This document shows, piece after piece, positions 9,386 through 17,645 of a DNA stretch of 64,000 bases. The position numbers were made by a program, and so were the translations under genes. Numbering within the stretch: the stretch's first letter is position 1; every line of letters starts with the position of its first letter. This DNA comes from UBA6136 sp044351045 (GTDB lineage: Bacteria > Pseudomonadota > Gammaproteobacteria > Methylococcales > Methylococcaceae). The notes beneath the pieces are model-generated. The model saw only the letters and a program-made list of their open reading frames with translations, searched no databases and was not told the DNA's origin. The DNA lies in contig JBILGM010000007.1 of NCBI GenBank assembly GCA_044351045.1, forward strand, positions 13,476 to 77,475, written 5' to 3'.

Positions 9386-9533
9386 AGCGCCCGTTACACT
9401 TTATTTACTGAAGGGGTTCCACCCTTCATCGTCTGGAACCGATGGAGTCTTGTCCGATTAGTGTTCCAGCCTGACCAGAAACCATGAGCTTCTGGCTTTC
9501 CTGAACTTAAAGATATTTTCCAGTGGAGGACAC

Positions 9534-10637
9534 ATGGGCGTTCCATTAAGGCAGCAGGTTACGATTGCAAAGTACCTTATCAAGCAGAAGCTGTCCGGTA
9601 AGAAAAAATATCCTCTGGTGCTCATGCTTGAGCCGTTGTTTCGTTGCAACCTCGCTTGTGCCGGGTGCGGGAAAATCGATTATCCGGACGACATTCTCAA
9701 TCGTCGATTGAGTGTGGAGGAGTGTCTGGCCGCGGTGGATGAGTGCGGTGCGCCTGTCGTTTCCATTGCAGGAGGCGAGCCGCTGCTGCACAAGGAACTT
9801 CCAGAGGTTGTGGAAGGGATGATCCAGCGCGGTAAGTATGTTTATCTCTGCACCAACGCGCTTTTGCTAAAAAAGCGGATCGATGATTACAAGCCATCAC
9901 CTTACCTGACCTTCTCTATCCACCTGGATGGAAATGAAGATCGTCATGATGCTTCGGTCTGTCAACAAGGGGTATTTGATCGTGCCGTGGATGCGATCAA
10001 GCTGGCCATCGGTCGCGGCTTCCGCGTCACGGTGAACTGCACACTGTTTCAGGGTGAGAACGCCCGGGAAATCGCTGACTTTCTGGATTACTGCAAGGAA
10101 CTGGGGGTCGAAGGCACAACGATCGCACCGGGCTTCAGTTATGAGCATGCGCCGCAGCAGGACATCTTCATAAAGATGCGTGACAGCAAGCAGCTGTTCC
10201 GTGACGTCTTCAAGCTGGGGCGTGGCCGCAAGTGGCAGCTAAACCATTCCAGCCTCTATCTCGATTTCCTGGCGGGAAATCAGGGTTACAACTGTACGCC
10301 CTGGGGTAATCCTACCCGCAATGTGTTCGGCTGGCAGAAGCCCTGCTACCTGCTGGTTGACGAGGGCTACGCGCCTTCCTTCAATGCGTTGATGGAAGAG
10401 ACCCCGTGGGACAAGTACGGCAATTCCAAGAACCCCAAATGCTCCAACTGTATGGCTCACTGTGGCTTTGAGGCATCCGCGGTGGAAGACGCCATGAAGC
10501 ACCCCCTCAAGGCGGCATGGGTTTCCTTGGTGGGTCCGCGAACCAGCGGCCCGATGGCGGATGAACCCACTCCGGAATACGAGACTCAGTCGTCTAAAAA
10601 GGGTCGTCGCACGATCTCTATCGAAGCCGTCGACTAA
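9534..10637 (+). CDS. hpnH: Adenosyl-hopene synthase (radical SAM)
   Basis: Radical SAM enzyme of 367 residues that adds a 5'-deoxyadenosyl group to hopene, giving adenosylhopane, the first step of C35 hopanoid formation. The 4Fe-4S motif CNLACAGC has cysteines at residues 38, 42 and 45 (Cx3Cx2C), SIAGGEP is the SAM-binding GGE motif, and a second cysteine cluster (CSNCMAHC) lies near residue 305, a SPASM-like C-terminal region. GTGGAGGA lies 7 bases before the ATG. It is divergent from the rest of the hopanoid genes and ends in a strong terminator. The cosubstrate for HpnG is its product. Confidence 0.95.
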   Translation: MGVPLRQQVTIAKYLIKQKLSGKKKYPLVLMLEPLFRCNLACAGCGKIDYPDDILNRRLSVEECLAAVDECGAPVVSIAGGEPLLHKELPEVVEGMIQRGKYVYLCTNALLLKKRIDDYKPSPYLTFSIHLDGNEDRHDASVCQQGVFDRAVDAIKLAIGRGFRVTVNCTLFQGENAREIADFLDYCKELGVEGTTIAPGFSYEHAPQQDIFIKMRDSKQLFRDVFKLGRGRKWQLNHSSLYLDFLAGNQGYNCTPWGNPTRNVFGWQKPCYLLVDEGYAPSFNALMEETPWDKYGNSKNPKCSNCMAHCGFEASAVEDAMKHPLKAAWVSLVGPRTSGPMADEPTPEYETQSSKKGRRTISIEAVD

Positions 10638-10648
10638 TTGCTGGATTC

Positions 10649-10697
10649 AAAAAGCCGGCGCTCCCAAGTCACTTGACTTGGGAGCGCCGGCTTTTTT
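10649..10697. terminator. Strong bidirectional terminator
   Basis: A stem of about 20 perfect pairs (AAAAAGCCGGCGCTCCCAAG against CTTGGGAGCGCCGGCTTTTT) with a short loop, ending in T6 on the plus strand and A5 at its left side, so it also reads as a T-run on the minus strand. It separates convergent hpnH and the methyltransferase-like gene. Confidence 0.93.
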
Positions 10698-10708
10698 GTG
10701 TCCGGAGA

Positions 10709-11155
10709 TCAGAGCCAGCGCTGAACGCTTTGCCGATAACGAATGTAATCCGTACCAAAAAGGCTTGTCAGTCTGTTCTCCTCATAGGGAATATGGAAAC
10801 GGTTGATGATGAGGAAAAACGCGGGGGGTAACAGCCAGAAAGGTAGGGTTCCTATATATAGGGCAAGGCCGACGAGTGCTGTCAACAAGCCCAGATACAT
10901 CGGGTTCCGCGTCCAGATGTAAGCACCCCGTGTGACGAATTTTGTGGGTTTGCCAAAAGGCAGGACGGTGGTTTTCAACTGCCGGAAGTGCCATGCGGCG
11001 GAAGTCGCCAGAGCCAAGCCAGAGATCAGCCAGGCAAGGCCTCCTATGGTGGGCGGAATGATTTCTAGATCAGGAAAAGACCGGTTGGCGGCGTGGGCCG
11101 CTGCAATGAGCAGCAAGACGACCACGGGAGGCGGAAAGAAAAATAACTTGTTCAT
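10709..11155 (-). CDS. Isoprenylcysteine methyltransferase-like membrane protein
   Basis: A 148-residue integral membrane protein of the ICMT/PEMT-like methyltransferase group. About four hydrophobic segments are seen. The family signature is present: TRGAYIWTRNPMYLGLL in the middle and EENRLTSLFGTDYIRYRQSVQRW at the C-terminus is its usual closing part (quoted here only in outline: EENRL, FG, YIRY, RW). The bacterial substrate is generally unknown. It is 22 bases after the MOSC gene in the same direction and may be the last gene of the envelope cluster transcript. Confidence 0.75.
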   Translation of the reverse strand: MNKLFFFPPPVVVLLLIAAAHAANRSFPDLEIIPPTIGGLAWLISGLALATSAAWHFRQLKTTVLPFGKPTKFVTRGAYIWTRNPMYLGLLTALVGLALYIGTLPFWLLPPAFFLIINRFHIPYEENRLTSLFGTDYIRYRQSVQRWL

Positions 11156-11177
11156 AGGGGATTCTGGTTGTTTGCTT

Positions 11178-11822
11178 CTAATGTGAATTCAGCCGCCGGC
11201 TGAGGTCGTCCCGCCACGCTGAAGAAAGGGCATCCACTGCGAGTACTTTATCAATCCATCTACGTTGATCAGGGTGCTTTATCAGTGCGCGCATGGCGTT
11301 GTTCACGGCGACCGACCGACTATCCTGGCTCAGCAGCTGGATGGTATCCCCGCTACGGATCATGCCCTCCTGGATCACCCGCAAATAGAACCCGGTTCGT
11401 CCCGATGTCAAAAATGTGCTCACGAAATCTGGGTCGCCGAATTTCAGTCCGAGCTTGAAACACGGCACGCGCGGCTGGGTAATTTGCAAGATTGTCTCGC
11501 CCGCCGAAAAAATATCGCCGATATAAACGGCATGATCCTCCAGACCGGTCACAGTGAGGTTTTCGCCAAAATGGCCATGGCCATAATTGGCCTCGCCTCT
11601 GGCGGTGGCCCAATGCTGATAGTTTTCCTCGGTATAAACATAGATGGCCTTGTCTGAGCCGCCATGATTTTTTCGATCAACCTGGGTGTCACCGACCAGA
11701 CCTTCCTTTGTGACCTGAACCGGACCTGCAACGGGAAATTTGTAAATGCCGGTTTCGATCATTCGATCCTGAAGAGGGATGCGTTCCAGCCTGCCCAGAT
11801 TGACCGAGAGAATGTGTGGCAT
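11178..11822 (-). CDS. MOSC-domain protein (YiiM-like)
   Basis: A 214-residue MOSC-domain protein, a family related to molybdenum cofactor sulfurases and, in YiiM, reduction of N-hydroxylated compounds. Visible motifs are EGLVGDTQVDRKNHGG, FGENLTV and the conserved cysteine in PRVPCFKL. No other domain is attached. The ATG overlaps the rnhB stop (TGATG), which suggests translational coupling. Actual substrate cannot be told from sequence. Molybdenum-cofactor enzymes occur elsewhere in the window (sulfite dehydrogenase), but no link is implied. Confidence 0.85.
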   Translation of the reverse strand: MPHILSVNLGRLERIPLQDRMIETGIYKFPVAGPVQVTKEGLVGDTQVDRKNHGGSDKAIYVYTEENYQHWATARGEANYGHGHFGENLTVTGLEDHAVYIGDIFSAGETILQITQPRVPCFKLGLKFGDPDFVSTFLTSGRTGFYLRVIQEGMIRSGDTIQLLSQDSRSVAVNNAMRALIKHPDQRRWIDKVLAVDALSSAWRDDLSRRLNSH

Positions 11823-12433
11823 CAGGCAAAATCCTCTTGCCGCGTGCCTTCAGATAAGCATTGGCGAACAGGCCCGAAAGATAGGCGATGCAGCGGGCTT
11901 GGGCCCATCGCCGCCAGCGCGGAGCGATGTTGGGCCGTGGGATAACCCTTGTGGACCGCAAAGCCATAACCAGGGAATAGCTCTTCAGCGATGGTCATTT
12001 CACGGTCCCGAAAGACCTTGGCCAGGATGGACGCCGCAGAAATGGCAGGTTCCGTCAGGTCCCCACCAATGATCGCGCGGCTAGGGCAGGGGAGATCCGG
12101 GCAACGATTGCCGTCGATTAACGCAAGCTCAGGGGGGATTTTCAGGGAGGCATGGGCTCGTCGCATCGCCAGCATCGTCGCATGCAGAATGTTGAGGCGG
12201 TCGATTTCGGCGGGCTCCGCACGCCCGATTGCCCAAGCCACAGCCTGTTCTTCGATAACCCGGGCCAAGTGCTCGCGTTTTTTGGGGGGAAGCTTCTTGG
12301 AGTCGGTCAGCCCATCTATCGACGGACTATCATGCGGCAGGATAACCGCGGCGGCAATGACTGCGCCGGCGAGACATCCCCTGCCCGCTTCATCGAATCC
12401 GGCAATCAGCTGTTCGTGAGATGCGGTCTTCAT
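11822..12433 (-). CDS. rnhB: Ribonuclease HII
   Basis: Cytoplasmic endonuclease that removes ribonucleotides from DNA and RNA from RNA-DNA hybrids. The 203-residue protein has the family signature GFDEAGRGCLAG at the N-terminus with the two acidic catalytic residues, LIDGN with the third aspartate, and AASILAKVFRD with the fourth. It normally follows lpxB in proteobacteria; here it follows lpxA with a 25-base gap. The stop overlaps the MOSC start. Confidence 0.95.
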   Translation of the reverse strand: MKTASHEQLIAGFDEAGRGCLAGAVIAAAVILPHDSPSIDGLTDSKKLPPKKREHLARVIEEQAVAWAIGRAEPAEIDRLNILHATMLAMRRAHASLKIPPELALIDGNRCPDLPCPSRAIIGGDLTEPAISAASILAKVFRDREMTIAEELFPGYGFAVHKGYPTAQHRSALAAMGPSPLHRLSFGPVRQCLSEGTRQEDFA

Positions 12434-12458
12434 TTTCCTCAGTTAATGCGGCGGGAGT

Positions 12459-13229
12459 TCAGCGGATGATGCTGCGCCCGCTTTGCTGGAGGAATTCGAG
12501 AATGGGCAGAATTTCCGGCGATTGCTTGGCCATAGTGGCCAAATTTTCGATGGCCTCTTCGAGCTTGAGGCGTGACTTGTAAATCACCTTGAATGCCCGC
12601 TTGATCTGCAGGATGGCCTCCGCGTCATAGCCGCGACGTTCCATGCCGACATTGTTGATGCCGCGGGGTTTGGTCGGGCTGCCTCCCACCATGACATAGG
12701 GCGGGATGTCGCGACTGATCACGCTACCCATCCCGGAGAAACTGTGGCGCCCAATCCGGCAGAACTGGTGAACCAGGGAAAATCCGCCTAGGATCGCGTG
12801 GTCATCGACGCTGACATGACCCGCGAGTGAGGCGCCATTGGCCATGATGACCCCATCGCCGATGACGCAATCATGCGCCACATGGGTATAAGCCATTAAC
12901 AGATTGTCGCTTCCGATCCGGGTCAGCGACTGGTCCTGAGCCGTGCCGCGATGGATGGTGCAGTATTCGCGGATGACATTACGATCGCCAATTTCCAGTC
13001 GAGTGACCTCCCCCTGGTATTTCTTATCCTGAGGGTCTTCGCCTAGCGAAGCAAATTGGAAGATGCGGTTTTCCCGTCCTATGCGGCTAGGCCCTTTGAT
13101 GACAACGTGAGGCCCGACCGTGGTCCCCGATCCGATTTCGACATCGGGGCCAATGATGGAGAACGGGCCAACACTGACATCCTCAGCAAGCATGGCGGCC
13201 GAATCCACGATCGCGGAGGAATGGATCAA
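12459..13229 (-). CDS. lpxA: UDP-GlcNAc acyltransferase
   Basis: First enzyme of lipid A synthesis, moving a 3-hydroxyacyl chain from acyl carrier protein to UDP-N-acetylglucosamine. Left-handed beta-helix hexapeptide repeats fill the first two thirds; the catalytic histidine is in YTHVAHDC, with GMGSVISRD and the C-terminal helical domain also visible. An open frame runs back to 13301, but translation from there overlaps fabZ deeply. The TTG at 13229, overlapping the fabZ stop, gives LIHSSAIVD at the N-terminus and 256 residues, the normal size. Start choice is therefore inferred from family alignment. Confidence 0.93.
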   Translation of the reverse strand: MIHSSAIVDSAAMLAEDVSVGPFSIIGPDVEIGSGTTVGPHVVIKGPSRIGRENRIFQFASLGEDPQDKKYQGEVTRLEIGDRNVIREYCTIHRGTAQDQSLTRIGSDNLLMAYTHVAHDCVIGDGVIMANGASLAGHVSVDDHAILGGFSLVHQFCRIGRHSFSGMGSVISRDIPPYVMVGGSPTKPRGINNVGMERRGYDAEAILQIKRAFKVIYKSRLKLEEAIENLATMAKQSPEILPILEFLQQSGRSIIR

Positions 13230-13666
13230 GCGTTCTGCTCCGCGGCCGCGCACATGATTTCGGCACTCGCGACAAACTCTCCGTCCACCTCGGCGCGACA
13301 CTCAAAGGCCCAGATATTCCGCTTATGGCGAACGTAACAGGCTTCCAGTTTCAACTGGTCGCCAGGGACGACGGGACGTTTGAAGCGGACCTTATCTAGC
13401 CCTACTAGGTAGTAGGTCCGGCCCTTGCCCATTAATCCCTCTACCGATCGGCCAGCCAGCAAGCCCGTCGCCTGGGCGAGCGCCTCAATGATGAGAACTC
13501 CGGGCATGATGGGAACGGCTGGGAAATGACCCGTAAAAAAGGGTTCGTTGTAAGTGACGTTCTTGAGGGCAAGCAACCGTTTTCCGGGCTCGACCTCTAG
13601 TACCCTGTCGATCAGCAGGAAAGGGTATCGATGGGGGAGATATTCCTTGATTTCTTGGATATCCAA
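13226..13666 (-). CDS. fabZ: 3-hydroxyacyl-ACP dehydratase
   Basis: Hot-dog fold dehydratase of fatty acid synthesis, 146 residues, of standard size. The catalytic histidine lies in GHFPAVPIMPGVL and the glutamate in EALAQATG. LPHRYPFLLIDRV is the typical N-terminus. Its stop overlaps the TTG start of lpxA. In most gammaproteobacteria lpxD stands between skp and fabZ; here it is absent and skp is 58 bases upstream. Confidence 0.96.
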   Translation of the reverse strand: MDIQEIKEYLPHRYPFLLIDRVLEVEPGKRLLALKNVTYNEPFFTGHFPAVPIMPGVLIIEALAQATGLLAGRSVEGLMGKGRTYYLVGLDKVRFKRPVVPGDQLKLEACYVRHKRNIWAFECRAEVDGEFVASAEIMCAAAEQNA

Positions 13667-13724
13667 AAAAGTGGCCTATGAGTGGTGGTTTTTCGAAAAT
13701 TGGAGGGCGCTTCCCTTAGGGGGG

Positions 13725-14228
13725 TTACTTCTTGCTGCCGCCCAGCTTCTTCTCGACCTGATCGGTAATGTTGAGACCATCCTTGGCGAAAGCGACACCA
13801 TCCACAAGAATCAGGTCGAAATTCTGTTCCTTGGCCACGCTTTGAATGGCCTCCTGAACCACTTTCTGGATCTTGGCCATTTCCTGGTTGGCGCGTAGGC
13901 CATAATCCTGACGCATTTCGTCCATGGCCCGTTTGAATTCGCGACCCCGGTCGATCAAGTCCTTTTCCGTTTTCCTCTTGTCGGCTTCGCTCATCGTGGC
14001 GATATCTTTCTCGAGTTTTTCCTCGAGCTTTTTTAGCTCTTTCTGTTCGTTGACCAGTTTGGTTTCACGTGGCTGAAATTCCTTTTTCAGTTCAGCTTGT
14101 GATTTTTGGCTCTGAGAAGATTGATCAACCAGCTTGCGCAGGTCTACGACACCTACCTTCAGTTCGGCAGCGGTCAGACCGCTGCTTAGCAAGAGACCGC
14201 AGAATGCAACAAGAAATTTTTTTGACAT
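13725..14228 (-). CDS. skp: OmpH/Skp periplasmic chaperone
   Basis: Periplasmic chaperone for outer-membrane proteins, 167 residues. A signal peptide (MSKKFLVAFCGLLLSSGLTA) is followed by the OmpH domain: beta strand LKVGVVDLRKL, a long charged coiled-coil (about residues 45-130) and a closing strand LILVDGVAFA. It works as a trimer in relatives. It heads the leftward fabZ-lpxA-rnhB cluster; bamA would usually lie upstream but the gene on that side is a divergent ABC transporter. Confidence 0.9.
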   Translation of the reverse strand: MSKKFLVAFCGLLLSSGLTAAELKVGVVDLRKLVDQSSQSQKSQAELKKEFQPRETKLVNEQKELKKLEEKLEKDIATMSEADKRKTEKDLIDRGREFKRAMDEMRQDYGLRANQEMAKIQKVVQEAIQSVAKEQNFDLILVDGVAFAKDGLNITDQVEKKLGGSKK

Positions 14229-14436
14229 GTGTAGATACCCGGAAAAGTTGTTCGAGAGAGATCTGGCGCTCTGTCATCCGCCCGATTTCACAAGCGGTTT
14301 CAACAAAGTCTGTGCGGATTATACAAGAAGCGCGAGGAGCCGGATGGAGTTGATTGTGCGGAGCAGGGCTGCTATTCCAAAGGATGGATTGGAGCTTGCG
14401 ACTGGCTACGCAAAGGCCGCGGTCAGTCCAGATATA

Positions 14437-16668
14437 ATGAAAGCTTGGGTCATGGGCTGGGCAGTTTCTTCTGACAGGGGTGCCAGGTTGGCGATATTAC
14501 TCTCCAAGGCGAGCATTCCTGATTGGAAAGCGGTCTTCTTCGCTGTGTTGCTGAGTATGGCTGGTTGCGGAAGTCCGCCCAACAATCCCTATTCGGCCTC
14601 CGAAGCCAAGGACAATACCCTCTACACCTCGTTTGAGGAGCGACCCAAGCACCTTGACCCGGCGCGGGCCTACAGTGCCAATGAATACGAGTTCATTGCC
14701 CAGATCTACGAACCACCTCTTCAGTATGCTTATCTGAAACGACCCTATCAGTTGGAACCGCTCGCGGCCCGCGAGCTACCCAAGGCAGTCTACCTGGATG
14801 CGAAAGGCCAGCCTCTGCCGGAAAATGCCCCGGCCGAGAAGATCGCCTTCAGTGTCTACGAAATACGGCTTCGACCTGATCTGCGTTATCAACCCCACCC
14901 GGCCTTTGCCCGGGATTCCGCGGGGCTTTACCGTTATCATGGGCTCTCTTCCGACCAGCTCGACGCCATCCGCACGTTGGCCGATTTCAAGGTAACAGCG
15001 GATCGCCCCGTCACCGCCGCTGACTATCTCTACCAGATCAAGCGCCTGGTCCATCCGCAAATCCATTCGCCGATAGCCGAGTTGATGGGTGACTATATCG
15101 TCGGCCTGCGTGAACTGGGTGAGCGATTGGGCAGGGAATTTGATCGACGAGAAGTCAATGCCGGCTGGTTTGATCTTCGCGATTTTCCGCTGGAGGGGGT
15201 CGAGGTCGTGGACGAACACCGCCTACGTATCCGGCTTCATGGCAAATATCCGCAGTTTCGCTTCTGGTTGGCAATGCCTTTTTTCGCGCCGATGCCCTGG
15301 GAGGCCGATGCCTTTTACACGCAGCCGGGACTGGTTGAGCGGAATATCAGCCTGGACTGGTATCCGGTGGGTTCGGGTCCCTACCAGTTGGTCGAAAACA
15401 ACCCCAACCGACGCATGGTGCTGGAACGCAATCCGAATTTCCACGAGGAGCGCTATCCGATGGCGGGCGAATCCGATGATGCGGCTCGCGGTCTGCTGGC
15501 CGATGCCGGTCAGCGCTTGCCGCTGATCGAACGGGTCATCTTTGTTCTGGAAAAGGAAACCATTCCCTACTGGAGCAAATTCTTGCAGGGTTACTACGAT
15601 GCTTCCGGCCTGGCCTCCGACAATTTCGATCAGGCCATCCAGTTCAGCGGGATAGGCAATGCCGAGCTGACACCCGAGATGAAGGTACGAGGTATCGAGC
15701 TGCAAACAGCCGTCAGCGCCTCGATTCACTACCTGGGTTTCAATATGCTGGATCCGGTAGTGGGTGGTCTCGGCGAAGCCCAATCAAAATTGCGTCAGGC
15801 CATCAGTATTGCCATTGATGAGGAGGAATTCATTGCCATCTTCATGAATGGGCGAGGCATTGCGGCGCAAGGGCTGTTGCCGCCCGGACTGTTCGGGTTC
15901 CAGTCCGGGGCAGAGGGCATCAATCCTTATGTCTACGACTGGGTGGACGGTGAGCCACGCCGAAAGGCGATAGGCGAAGCCAAAAAGCTGATGACCGATG
16001 CCGGTTATCCGGAAGGAATCGATCATGCAAGCGGCAAGCCGCTTGTGCTGTTTCTCGACACCACTTCTTCCGGTGTTGATGATAAACCGACACTCAACTG
16101 GTACCGCAAACAACTGGCCAAGCTGGGCATTCAGCTAGTTTTGCGGACCACGGATTACAACCAGTTCCAGCAGAAAATGGCCAATGGCAATGCCCAGCTG
16201 TTTCGCTGGGGATGGAACGCGGATTATCCCGATCCCGAGAATTTCTTCTTCCTTTTGTTCGGGGACAATGCCAAGGTCGGCTCGGGGGGGGAGAATGCCG
16301 CCAACTACCGTAATCCGGAGTTTGACCGGCTGTTCAGAATCATGCGGAATCAGGGGGATGGGCCTGAGCGACTGGCTCTGATTCGGCAAATGCAGGAGAT
16401 CCTGCGGCATGATGCACCTTGGGTTTTCGGGGTTCACCCGAAGACTTTCAGCCTGCGACATGAGTGGTACAGGAATTTCAAACCTAACCTGATGGCTAAC
16501 AACGGTCTCAAATATCTTCGAATCGACGGGATGCTGCGGGCAGCCCGGAGACTGCAATGGAATCAGCCTGTTTACTGGCCTCTGGGATTGGCGTTTGCCG
16601 GGCTGATCGCACTCGTTACTCCTGCCTGGCTTCTCTATCGCCGCCGCCAAAGATCTGCCGCCCTATGA
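14437..16668 (+). CDS. Peptide-type ABC transporter substrate-binding lipoprotein
   Basis: Extracellular solute-binding protein of family 5 (oligopeptide type), about 743 residues. A lipobox-like LSMAGCG predicts a lipoprotein. The body shows the family pattern (LRYQPHPAF, VTAADYLYQIKRLV, GSGPYQL, LFRWGWNADYPDPENF). Unusually, a hydrophobic segment followed by RRRQR ends the protein (last 35 residues), so it may be anchored at both ends. Start is uncertain: ATG 14437, ATG 14452 and TTG 14488 (with AGGGG upstream) are all possible; an ATG at 14344 with GAGGAG is also open. The stop overlaps the next ATG. It resembles the YejA type. Confidence 0.82.
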   Translation: MKAWVMGWAVSSDRGARLAILLSKASIPDWKAVFFAVLLSMAGCGSPPNNPYSASEAKDNTLYTSFEERPKHLDPARAYSANEYEFIAQIYEPPLQYAYLKRPYQLEPLAARELPKAVYLDAKGQPLPENAPAEKIAFSVYEIRLRPDLRYQPHPAFARDSAGLYRYHGLSSDQLDAIRTLADFKVTADRPVTAADYLYQIKRLVHPQIHSPIAELMGDYIVGLRELGERLGREFDRREVNAGWFDLRDFPLEGVEVVDEHRLRIRLHGKYPQFRFWLAMPFFAPMPWEADAFYTQPGLVERNISLDWYPVGSGPYQLVENNPNRRMVLERNPNFHEERYPMAGESDDAARGLLADAGQRLPLIERVIFVLEKETIPYWSKFLQGYYDASGLASDNFDQAIQFSGIGNAELTPEMKVRGIELQTAVSASIHYLGFNMLDPVVGGLGEAQSKLRQAISIAIDEEEFIAIFMNGRGIAAQGLLPPGLFGFQSGAEGINPYVYDWVDGEPRRKAIGEAKKLMTDAGYPEGIDHASGKPLVLFLDTTSSGVDDKPTLNWYRKQLAKLGIQLVLRTTDYNQFQQKMANGNAQLFRWGWNADYPDPENFFFLLFGDNAKVGSGGENAANYRNPEFDRLFRIMRNQGDGPERLALIRQMQEILRHDAPWVFGVHPKTFSLRHEWYRNFKPNLMANNGLKYLRIDGMLRAARRLQWNQPVYWPLGLAFAGLIALVTPAWLLYRRRQRSAAL

Positions 16669-17642
16669 TCGATTACATCATTCGCCGGCTGCTTTATGCG
16701 CTGCCTTTGTTGCTTGGCATCAATCTGCTCACTTTCGTGCTTTTTTTCGTTGTAAACACACCCGAGGACATGGCGCGCATGCATCTGGGGCAAAAGTATG
16801 TCACGTTAGAGGCTGTCGAAAAATGGAAGCACGAGCGCGGCTACGATCAGCCGCTTTTCTGGAATGGTCAGGCCGAAGGGCCCGGGCGGGTTACCCAGAC
16901 CATCTTTTATCAGAAGTCGCTGGGTCTCTTCCTCTTTCGTTTCGGTCGTTCCGATGGCGGTCGCGATATTGGCGCGGATATCGGCCAACGCATGTGGCCC
17001 TCACTCGCCATTGCGATCCCCTCGCTGATCGTGGGCCTGGCCGTGCATATAGGGTTTGCCCTGCTGCTGGTTTTTTTTCGTCTGACTTACCTTGAGTTCT
17101 GGGGTGTCGCCCTGTGTGTGGCCTTGATGTCGATCTCCACGCTGTTCTACATCATCGGCGGGCAGTTTTTGGTCGGCAAGCTCCTGCAATTGACCCCCAT
17201 ATCCGGTTATGACGGTGGCTGGAATGCGGTGAGGTTCATCATTTTGCCCGTGGTGATCGGCACCATGGCGGGCTTGGGTTCCGGGGTGCGCTGGTATCGC
17301 ACTCTGTTTCTGGAGGAGGTCGAAAAAGATTATGTGAGGACGGCCCGTGCCAAAGGTCTGTCTGAGGCGCGGGTCCTGTTTTCCCATGTACTGAAAAACG
17401 CCATGATTCCCATACTCACCGGTGTCGTCGTTGTGCTGCCGCTGCTTTTTACCGGGAGCCTGATTACCGAATCCTTCTTCGCCATCCCGGGCTTGGGCAG
17501 TTATACCATCGACGCGATCAATCAGCAGGATTTTGCCATCGTCCGTTCCATGGTTTTCCTGGGCTCTGTGCTTTACATCTGCGGACTGTTACTGACCGAT
17601 ATTTCCTACACGCTGGTGGATCCTCGGGTGAAGCTGAACTGA
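16665..17642 (+). CDS. Peptide ABC transporter permease (DppB/YejB type)
   Basis: Inner-membrane permease of 325 residues. MIDYIIRRLLYALPLLLGIN is the standard N-terminus of the OppB/YejB group; about six membrane segments and the cytoplasmic EAA loop (YVRTARAKGLSEARVLFSHV) are visible, and the C-terminal DPRVKLN is typical. The frame opens further upstream, but the ATG at 16665 overlaps the stop of the binding protein (ATGA) and matches the family. Confidence 0.92.
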   Translation: MIDYIIRRLLYALPLLLGINLLTFVLFFVVNTPEDMARMHLGQKYVTLEAVEKWKHERGYDQPLFWNGQAEGPGRVTQTIFYQKSLGLFLFRFGRSDGGRDIGADIGQRMWPSLAIAIPSLIVGLAVHIGFALLLVFFRLTYLEFWGVALCVALMSISTLFYIIGGQFLVGKLLQLTPISGYDGGWNAVRFIILPVVIGTMAGLGSGVRWYRTLFLEEVEKDYVRTARAKGLSEARVLFSHVLKNAMIPILTGVVVVLPLLFTGSLITESFFAIPGLGSYTIDAINQQDFAIVRSMVFLGSVLYICGLLLTDISYTLVDPRVKLN

Positions 17643-17645
17643 ATC

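Noticed and set aside
14134..14436. Upstream extension of the substrate-binding protein across skp's start
   Set aside because: Overlaps the start of skp and puts about 100 non-family residues before the lipoprotein signal.
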